64,000 nt of DNA from Utricularia gibba (lineage: Eukaryota; Streptophyta; Magnoliopsida; Lamiales; Lentibulariaceae): positions 1,488,001 through 1,552,000 of the forward strand of contig NEEC01000020.1 in assembly GCA_002189035.1 (NCBI GenBank), written 5' to 3'. Shown here one piece after another: positions 55,015-64,000 of this stretch; position 1 is the stretch's first letter; the number at the start of each line of letters is the position of its first letter. A model generated the notes under the pieces. The model searched no databases, was not told where the DNA came from, and was given only the letters and a program-made list of their open reading frames with translations. Made by a program: the position numbers and the translations under genes.

Positions 55015-57391
55015 ATATCATTTCCTTTTTTAATATCTAAAAGTTTCAGATTTATTTGTAACTAATGATTCATTCTCAATCTTTATTGTTTCGTGATTTT
55101 TTTTGAAGTTATTTTGTTACCTATTGCAATGACTTTGCAGCATTATTAGATTGAATGGGATCAAATAACGAAGGTTGTTGTCTGCTCTTTAACTTTGTTG
55201 GAAATGTTTTTCTATTGAGTATTTTATGTATTATTAGTTACCAGATTATATAATGTTAGAATTTGGAATTTTTAGTAATTATGATGTTTGAGTAATGTAT
55301 AACACTTATTCTTAGCTGTTCAACCGCTTGTTCACCTGCTTTCCACTTGTTGTATTTATATTTCAATTTGTAGGTTTTTTGACAATAATATTAACTGATG
55401 ATTTTAAAATATATATAATCTACTATTAATGAATCAAAATAATAATATAGGTTTAAACTGTATGACTACGTGTTTACTCACTCCTAATCATATCCTTCAA
55501 GATAACATGTCTTATTATCTCTATACCCTTTAAAAAAGAGAAAAGTTAGAGAAATTTCATTTTATTATTTCTCGATTACTCGAAAATTTTCTATTCCAAC
55601 TAGCGTTTTTCCAGTGACTTTACTCCTCCAATCTCTAGCAAAAGTCACCAAAGGTATTTTAATTCCATCTCTGGATATTTCTCCTTGATATGCGGAAGAA
55701 GTTTCAAAATATGCGTTGAGAAGATGAAAAGTCTTAATGTATTGAAAAGGTAAACTCAAGATACAAAGTATTGAGACGTAGGTCCCGTTTGGTACAATTA
55801 TTTATTTTATAGTCCATTAAGATTATTATTTTTAAATAAACACATTCATTATTTAGATTGGAGATGCATTTGATAACATTGTATAAGAATATGAATGTTT
55901 ATATTATTTTGTATTTGATAGATTGTTGTTAAATAGATGATTTTATGAAAATTACCAAAATATACTCATTATTATTTGAAGTTTTTTAACATTATTTTCC
56001 CCTATTCTTCAAATTTTGTTCATCGAAGATTTTAGGATTTGTGTTTATGTTTTACTTTCATATAAGATCTATCTATGTTATCACTTTATTACACTTCCAT
56101 CTCATCAACTCCCATTCTACCCATCAGACCCAAGAAGAAATCGGCATGTATTGAAGGTGGAGAAGGTTCTAGGGCTAACTGTAAGGAGAGGAATAGAACT
56201 AAGATAATGAGAGTTTGTTAGTGTAAAAGTAGACCCCCTCTTCCCCACTTTAAGTTTCACATTCCAAAATTAATTCTATATGTGTGAAGATAAATAAAAT
56301 TGTCTATTTTCACAATCGCTACCAAACATACTTCTAATTTAAATTTCTTGTTAAAATGCATTAACAACCTTACCAAACAAATCTGCTTATTTGTACAACA
56401 TTTCCTGTTATATGCATTTACTTGAGCTAATAAGTGTTTGCTAATCTGTCATGGTCATCCGGTCAACACTCCCTATAACTCCTCAATATTCATATTGCAA
56501 TGATTCTGGGGTTGTAGAATGATAAAATTGGTGCCTTTTCATGACCTCCACCACTGTCGGTACCTAAGATGCCCTCCCATGCGATCCGCCTTATTTTGGA
56601 AGCTTTTAAAGCCAGTTTGCAGATTCCACCACCACCCATTCATAGCTCTTTTATACGCTCTTCATCCCCACATTTATGAAACTTGTCACATACCTCATTT
56701 TTCTCAACATTCAAAAGTCAGAATTTTCTTTTAATTTCTTTTTTTCATTTTATTTTTTTCTCTGATAGCACCTATTTTGATTCAAAATCTTTATGTAGAT
56801 AGGAAAAATTTTCTTTTTTTTGCCCGATGAGGCTGCATCTCTAGCTTGAAGCCTTAGGGAAACCAAGGCTGAATTCTAGCTTTTTGCAGAATTCTAACCA
56901 GCCGCCGATTATTTTCTGCAAAAATAATTTATGCTAGCTTATTTTCTGCCCGATAAGAAGCCTGAATTCTAGCTTTTTTTTTCATTTCGGTCCTAGTTAG
57001 GAAGCAAAAAACTTCTACTACCCGACACGGACTCTAAAGATTCCCTCCTCAATCACAGCTCATAGTATTCTTCTTCCTCCAGACAAGCACCTCAAGGGGC
57101 TTTGGATGAATGAGGAACGATTTGCCTCCTCATCTTTTTTTATAAAATAAGCTAATGCATAGTGTTTTCTTTTTGTCTTGCAGAACACAGAATGAATAGC
57201 CTCATCAAGTCTACCTTCGGTTACAATTTAAAACACCAAGGCACTTGCTAATTCGGTGGTAGATGGAAGCAAGGTGCCTCACTTTCCTTGAGTTACTTCA
57301 TCGGATTTTAGTTGAATGTCAACTTGATAGGCACTATGATTTTACAGAAGAAAGTTCTGGAAATCAGTAGAGTTTATAGATGTTAAAATAA
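55015..57391. other. Intergenic, unit 2
   Basis: Copy of 33,453-35,829; nothing recognised. Confidence 0.4.
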
Positions 57392-58853
57392 ATAATCATA
57401 TATCCAAAAATAAAAGTGAAATAATCAAATATATAAAAAATCATAGATCATTAATAATTGATTGGGTCTAATTTTTTCTATTGTGATCCATATTTATTAT
57501 ATACTTAGATTTCACATGTAATAGTCTAACCCATTGGATCCTAAATTTTAGCATGGTATCAAAGCATTTGACTTGCAACATAGCTTGGGTGACCAAAATA
57601 AGTTTCATTCTAGTTTGAGCTTCTATTAAAAAAAAAAGAAAAAAAGAAAAAGTAAATGCATTGGGCTTAGACAACAAAAATTAGATCGATCTATGACCTG
57701 CCGAATTGAAGACCAGTTCGACTTGAGCACCTAATCCCACATCGAAAAATGAAAGTGAAATATTCAAGTATACAAGTAATTATGGATCATTAGTAACCGA
57801 TTGGATCTAATATTTTCTATTGTGATCCACGTTTCTTATGTACTTGGATTTCACATGTGCTCGTTCAATCCATCAGATCCTGAATTTAAATATGGTATAC
57901 AATCAGATAAAAAAAACACAAGTTTTAACCGGATCGAAGCTCAGTTCCACTTGAGGGCGGGCATTAGAATACACAATCCTACATCGGAAAATGAAAATTT
58001 TATAGTCAAGTATATAAAAAATTGCAGATCACAAATAATCAGTTGAGCCTAACCTTTTCTAATGTGATTTACATTTATTATGCACTTGGGCTTCACGTGT
58101 GTGCTCATGTAACCCATCAAATCCTGAATTTAAATATGATATAAGAGTGTTTGCCTTGCAGCATGGCTCGGGTGGTCAAGATGGGTTTCGTTCACGTGTG
58201 CTCACCTAAACCATTGGATACTAGAATTTCAACATGGTATCACAGCATTTGCCTTTCAGCACGGCCTGGGTGGCCAAGATGGGTTTCATTATTGTCTGAA
58301 TTCCGATTAAAAAAAAAAGAACAAGAAGATTCATTGGGCATAGATGACAAAAAAATTAGATCAATTTATAATCTGAGCACTACCTACAACCAGACAAAAA
58401 AATACAAGTCTTATTTGGATCGAAGACCAGTTCGACACGAGGGCATCTTTTAGAATACACAATCCCACATTGGAAAATAAAAGTGGAATAGTCAAGTATA
58501 TAACAAACTACATATCACAAGTAATCGATTGAGTCTAATCTTTTCTATTGTGATTCATATTTCTTGTGTGCTCGCCTGACTCATCGGATCCTGAATTTCA
58601 ACATGGTATTAGAACATTTGCCTTGCGGCATGACTTAGGTGGCCAAGATGGGTTTTGTATTTGTCTGAGATTCAATTAACAAAAAAAAAAAAAAAAAAAA
58701 ACAAGGACATGCATTGAGCTTAGGCAACAAAAAATCAAAATCAACCTATGACCCAATCACTACCTACAATCACACAAAAAAAACCAAGTCTTAACTAGAT
58801 TAAAGACCGGTTCGACTTGAGGGCAAGTATTAGAATACATAATCCGAATTCTC
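57392..58853 (+). mobile_element. Tandem TRIM-like retroelement array, unit 2
   Basis: Copy of 35,830-37,290. Differs by the substitution at 57,698 and one added G near 58,090. Primer-site-like words recur at matching places. Confidence 0.7.
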
Positions 58854-58871
58854 ATCCAAGTCTCTCAATTA

Positions 58872-59155
58872 AAGCATCTTTAGTGGTTTCTGGAAATACT
58901 GATGTGGCTTTCCGAAAACTACTATTATTTTTACAGAAATAAGTAATTTGAGGAAATCTCATTTTATGGAAACCAAAAGGAGGAAATCTTGTTTCCTTAT
59001 TGAAACCAACTTCCATAAGGAAACTTCACTCTATATTTTTTCAATGATTTTACTACTCGTTTTCGAAAATTGATAAAGTAATTTAGGAAACTTCGTAAAG
59101 AAAACTTAATAAAGAAAAGACACATTACTATTTGCGAGCATCATTAAAGATGCTC
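58872..59155. mobile_element. Tourist-like MITE, unit 2
   Basis: Copy of 37,309-37,592 with the same TTA flanks. Confidence 0.85.
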
Positions 59156-60982
59156 TTAGCATTGCCTATGAATGTTTGGTGTCACGTTTCCATGAGAGAG
59201 GTTGGAGGGTTCTAGGCCGCTCAATGCACAAGTTGCTGTTTCTTAGGAGAGTAGGAAGGAAGGAGAATGCTATCAAAGAGGTAGTTAAGGAAAAAACTGA
59301 GGAGAGAGTGGAGGCCTAACTTCTCCAAGTGGAGAAGTGTTGAGTGGGGATGACTTTAAAGCTAGAGGCCAATAGCACGGTGCTAAATGAAATGGAATGG
59401 ACATCACTTGTTCACACTGTAGAGTGGATAGTATGCGGGCGAATACTTTTCTTCGATACTTAGCTTCCAGGCTCTTCGGGTCGTAAGAGCAGTTGCACCT
59501 AGCCTCTATTGAGGATTTTTAGCTCCTAGTCTTCCCGCAGTTCCGAAAATGGTTGGTCGGTTGTACATATGCATTTACCAAACGCAGACTTGCCTTTTCG
59601 TTCATTTCTTCTGTATTCACTTTTACAGGTTACGTACGATATGTAAGTTTCTTTTCAGTTATGCGCAACAAGTGAGCAGATTTGTTTCCTCGCAGTTGCT
59701 ATTTCTTTTCATTTTTTCAGCCATGTCTTCATCTTTTGTTTTTAAAATGTGTTTTGAATTCAGTTTTGCTTCACATATCATTAGTTTTTCAGAATTCAAC
59801 AATAATTTATGCAATTTGATGATTCCAGCCCCAATTTTTTAGATTTAAACCCTAATTTATGTTCATGATTTACCAAGATTCTCTAACATAAATTATTTTC
59901 ATTTTTTATTGTGCTGCAAATTAATTTTTATGGACTTTAGTTTTTTCATGATATTCATATGCTATTATCATTTTAATTTTACACTTAATTTTGCATATCT
60001 ATTGTTCTATTTCCAGATTGAAACATTAAATTATTACATCTTGTATCATCATTTTTTTATTACAATTTTTTGTAGGAAATGATTACAGAGGATTAACATC
60101 TCAACGAATTATATAAGCAAATACTTTAGATGCAAGATAGAATGAATACAAACTTATTCTTGTTTTAGCTTGACTAAATGTTAATAATGATTCTGAGAAA
60201 GATAACTTCACACAAAGGAAACAAATTTTGGAAGAAGATATTTGATTATCTATTATGAAGTAATACCACTAGTTACTTGTAGCATGGATACAATTAGAAA
60301 AAAATGAAAAAATTTGAGCTCTGATAATGTCAAGAGAAGTTTGACTATAATGAATTTGATTTCAAGCAACAAGTCATGTAGCTTTTTAAAATTGATCAAC
60401 AAGGAGATTTCATTGATATTAAATATTGAGAAACATTATACCATGACTCAAAGTAGATGTCAATATGAAAATTAATGTCAAGTTTATTTTTTTGAGTGTA
60501 TTTACTATATTAAATGTCTTTTTATAAATCACAGAAATTGGTAGGTGCTTAAATGGAAAAGAATTATAAGAGAGTGTCGTATGTGCATCAATCAAATGAA
60601 CAAGGATTACCTTCACAACTATCACTGCCTTTAATAAAAGAAGAAAGATCTTTAGGATAAAATTTAGCAAATGTAAATAAAATGAAAGGCAATTGTCTAA
60701 GTCTACTTCTTCTTCTTTCAAGACTAATCACTTGGAAGGTATCTTGGTAGTTGATTTGGCAGTTCAATCAAGTATATTTTGCTAATATGCTTCAAAGACT
60801 TTAAAATAAAGATGTGAACAAGTTTATTCCATGACAACAAAAAACAATTCATGATATAACTTATCATGACATTGCAAACGCCAATTTAGTGAATGAAGAC
60901 CAGAGCACTTCTAAAGATGAGGAAAATGCATTTGTCACTTTTTTTTCACTGCTATTCAATTTTGATTTTCATAACAATATAT
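59156..60982. other. Probable 5' half of Harbinger element, unit 2
   Basis: Copy of 37,593-39,419. Carries the 60,979 substitution. Confidence 0.35.
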
Positions 60983-61613
60983 GGGATCTCCAATAACAGA
61001 GTATTTGAAATGTTTGCTTGTATGTGGAGAGACTCAGAGCTTTTACATAATCTTTGGAAACACTGATTGCATAGATTGAGAGTGAAAAAATTGTCTCATT
61101 TTATTGCAAGGTCAATTTAAATGTGGAGATCATTGAAAACCTTCATTAATGTTAGAAGTCGTAGCTTTTGAGGATATATGAATTTCACATGCATTTTTAA
61201 TAATGTCAATTGTGAATAATGATTTAAATATCTTACAACATTTTCTTTATTAGATGTAGATCTCGGACCTATGAATGGGGATATATATTTTTCATTGTTT
61301 TCTGTAATAATTTTTAAAAATTGAAAAATGGATAATCTAAATGAAATGCATAATGGTATTGGTCCAAAAGTGCAATTTACTTTTAATGAAAATTTTTATG
61401 AAATGGAATATTATTTGGTTGATGGAATTCAACTTGATTGGGCTGTTTTTATGAAGTCCATTACTCTTCAAGACCAAAAAACTTGACTTTTCGTTAAATT
61501 TCAGGAGAGTGCTCAAAAAAATATGGAAATCACTTTCGGTATTTTGTTTGCAATACTTAGAATACCTGGACAAGTTTGGGATAAGACTTAGAAATATTTT
61601 ATGCATGTATAAA
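60983..61613 (+). pseudogene. PIF/Harbinger transposase remnant, unit 2
   Basis: Copy of 39,420-40,050 with the same Trp-to-stop changes. The only difference noticed is at 61,492. Confidence 0.82.
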
Positions 61614-61802
61614 ATATCTCCAGTAGCTGAAGGCGGCTGTCATAAAAGCCACCCAAGCCCATGTATTGTTGACGGCTGTAGTAAAGAGCAAGAGCTTCTG
61701 AACCTGAAGGTAATGCCAAGATGCTCATTCTACTCTTCAGCTACTGCTCACAATATCATGAGGCTCAAGAAAATAATGAATTATATTTAAAGAATGATGA
61801 GG

Positions 61803-61981
61803 TGTTTGTCCAAATGAATACATTAGAGAAAAAGATCATTCCACCAGGACCAATGACTAGGAGTAAGAGCAAGATGTTTGATGATACATTTAAGGCTTTT
61901 CTTAATACTATTGGAATCAAACATGGACTTGAAGACATCTCATCAAAAGACCTCAACTACTTGAAGGTGGATTTATCTTAG
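61803..61981 (+). pseudogene. Ty3/gypsy pol C-terminal tail, unit 2
   Basis: Copy of 40,240-40,418 (GPMTRSKSK motif, then stop). Confidence 0.6.
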
Positions 61982-62523
61982 AGTATTGGACTTGCTAAAT
62001 TTTTCTATTTCATTTAGTTTGGGCCAAGTAATGTTAGAGCCCAATTCTAAAGTATAAATACTCTAAAGTTGTACTCTTTTATAACTTTTAGTTCATTTCA
62101 TATATGTTGTGAGGATTCTCTTCTTCTTTAAGTGTTTGAATACTCTTGACTTATGAAGCTTTGAGCTTGTGGTGTTCTAGGATTATCACTTCCAATCTTC
62201 TCTCTTTTCTGAAGTGTGGCTCTTAATTTTCTTTGTTTCGAAGTCTAATTGCAAGAGATTCATTCTCTTGAGGATAGACTTGGGTGGTTTTCTTTTTAAG
62301 CTTCAAAATCACCTCTTGTTCGTCGATTGTTAATCTCTATAGATTAGAGGGTCACATCACAAGATAAATAACTATGTGGAATGTCAGAGTAGATGCCGGG
62401 GATCCAATAGGAAGATGCGAATTTTCCCTTCGGAGGTTACCGCCTAAGTATGTGTTTGGGCCTTGAAGACTTAACTTGTACAGTTCATGCAACATAAGAC
62501 TGGTTTTATTATTGAGTGTACAC
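61982..62523 (+). other. Probable gypsy LTR remnant, unit 2
   Basis: Copy of 40,419-40,960. Confidence 0.4.
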
Positions 62524-63406
62524 TAAAGATGTCACTGGGTCTCGGTATACCTGGACCCGAACCGAAACTAACCCGAATGGGTTCGGTTTCGGGCCAAGAA
62601 GTGCTAATTTTTTTTCGGGTTCGGGTTGTTTTACATGGACCCAACAAGCTATCGGTCATGTTTGGGCTTAGCTTTCTAAAACCTGTTGATCCGGATCTGA
62701 ACCGATGCATAAATATTTTTAAAATATTGATAACATTTAATTTCTTAATGGGCTTAATAATTAATATATCCTTAACCCTAATTAATCCTTTCAACTTCTA
62801 TATCCTTAACCCTAATTCATCATTTCAACTTCTAAAATCATCACAGTGGAAACTTGAAGAGTATGTACTACATCATTTTCGAATTTCTATTTTGCAACAC
62901 TTTCGTTTGTGGTGAATATTTTTTGTTTTGTTTGTTTCATCACAATGGAAACTTGAAGAGTATGGACTACATCATTTTCAAATTTCTATTTTGCAACACT
63001 TTCATTTGTGATAAATATTTTTTTTTTGTTCGTTCAATAGTTATATAATTATTTATTATTTTTTTATGTGAACTACCTTTTTTCCTGTTTTTTGTTTACG
63101 TGTGCCGAGCGGTAGATGGTTTCTTATTGTGCATTTTTCCTGTTTTAGTTTTAGGATTTAGGGAGCCATAGATTGGTTTTTTAATGGCTAGTGACACTAG
63201 CTAGTCAGCACACCACACACCATTCGAATATGGAAATAAAATTATTTTTTTTTTTACAAAAGTTTCTTATTTTTCAGAAACTTTGATTTTTGATATTTTA
63301 ATTTTACAATTTTCAATTTTCATGAGTTGAAATTTCAGTGTTTTTTCATTCTAAAACTCTAAATTCCTAATTCTAACCTTTATGTTTGTATTTTTAATTT
63401 CTTTAG

Positions 63407-63748
63407 ATGACATCTCAGCAAGACAGTTCACTAACATCACTTCCATTATTGGGATCTCCAGATCAAGGTAGCCGTGGAGTTGATGATGATAATGACCTAG
63501 TGAAAGCTGTTGAAATATGACAATGGAATCTCTAAAAAAAGAAAACTAAAATCTGAGATATGGGAGCACTTCAAGCAATTCCATGATGATAAGACAAATG
63601 AATGGAAAACTCAACGCAATCATTGTCAAAAAGTCATGAGTGGAGACACAAAAACTGGTACGTCATCTTTGAAAAGACATTTTAATGATACATGTCCTTG
63701 GACATCAGATACTATGAATATTAAGCAAGTGATTTTGAAGATGGGAAA
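63407..63748 (+). pseudogene. hAT transposase BED-finger exon, unit 2
   Basis: Copy of 41,846-42,187, with the same frameshift and the same Cys-to-Arg change in the BED finger, ending where the solo LTR starts. Confidence 0.85.
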
Positions 63749-64000
63749 TGATAAACAAAAAATATTGCACGTCATTAAAATGTAAATTTCTTTTATCAAA
63801 TAAAATTTATAAACCTGATTCACATCAAATCATATAAAATATATGTATATAGTGGATTAAAATCGAACATAAGGAGCTAGATGATTACTATATGAAAGTC
63901 AATGCATACAATCAGTATCACGTTAATAGATTTAGTCTTAACTAGGACTAAGGCATAAGTATGATAAAATACAGTAAAGAAAAGTAACAAACTTCTCAAC
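63749..64000. mobile_element. Solo LTR copy B, unit 2 (partial, cut by window edge)
   Basis: First 252 bp of the copy of 42,188-43,333, starting TGATAAACAAAA after GGAAA. Confidence 0.88.

Larger units (their letters stand above)
47543..64000. repeat. 21,561-bp tandem duplication, unit 2 (continues off the window)
   Basis: Near-exact direct copy of 25,982-42,439. Offsets are 21,561 at first, 21,562 after one extra A near 48,042, 21,563 after one extra G near 58,090, and 21,561 again after a T/G-run change near 63,020. Substitutions seen: 29,347 G/50,909 A; 36,136 T/57,698 C; 39,416 G/60,979 A; 39,929 T/61,492 C. Confidence 0.95.
62524..64000. mobile_element. hAT element, unit 2, left part (runs off the window)
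   Basis: Copy of 40,961-42,439, starting at the same TAAAGATGTCACTGGG terminus. It differs by a T/G-run rearrangement near 63,020. Confidence 0.75.

Noticed and set aside
25982-64000. Two 16-kb copies as LTRs of one giant retroelement
   Set aside because: The copies contain many complete, unrelated transposon remnants and are adjoining units of one direct duplication, without TG...CA ends.

Overview
This is plant nuclear DNA. It is AT-rich and holds many LTR retrotransposons, two Ty1/copia elements with initiator-methionine tRNA primer sites, hAT and PIF/Harbinger remnants, a decayed piece of plant mitochondrial 26S rRNA, and one intronless L-type lectin receptor kinase gene of a plant-only family. 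An angiosperm is likely; I cannot name the species. The lectin kinase is the only gene that looks intact. Nearly everything else is repeats or broken genes.

Left part (1-6.9 kb): a 62-bp tandem array with a dyad in each monomer, a reverse-strand Myb/SANT-like pseudogene, a solo LTR (3,782-4,957) and a Tourist-type MITE. Middle part (6.95-21.6 kb): a Lgl/tomosyn-type WD40 pseudogene is interrupted in mid-exon by a stack of nested transposons. Level 1 is copia element 1 (7,904-20,587, duplication AGTGA). Copia element 2 (8,465-15,052, CTTGT) sits in its gag region, and two solo LTRs sit in element 2 (12,647-13,561, ATCAC; 14,515-15,017, GTGTA/GTGGA). A composite repeat (17,479-20,492) sits in element 1's 3' LTR and itself holds a solo LTR (17,704-19,071, ACTTC). 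Each boundary except that of the composite repeat is supported by TG...CA ends and a 5-bp target duplication. From 21.6 to 26 kb there are copia scraps, a hAT MITE with an internal minisatellite, and a long imperfect inverted repeat.

Right part (25,982-64,000): a very recent direct duplication with a period of 21,561 bp. Unit 1 is 25,982-47,542. Unit 2 begins at 47,543 and runs off the window, with more than 16.4 kb visible. I found only four substitutions and three small indels between the copies. Each unit carries, in order, a mitochondrial rRNA pseudogene, a hAT transposase remnant split by a solo LTR, a tandem TRIM array, a Tourist MITE, a PIF/Harbinger transposase remnant, a Ty3/gypsy tail, and a hAT derivative with terminal inverted repeats, itself interrupted by a solo LTR. 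Unit 1 then carries the lectin receptor kinase (44,488-46,464). If the duplication is complete, a second kinase copy lies just beyond the window at about 66,049-68,025.

No operon-like co-operation exists here. The biology is one receptor-kinase gene, probably tandemly duplicated, surrounded by layered transposons whose order of arrival can be read from target-site duplications.
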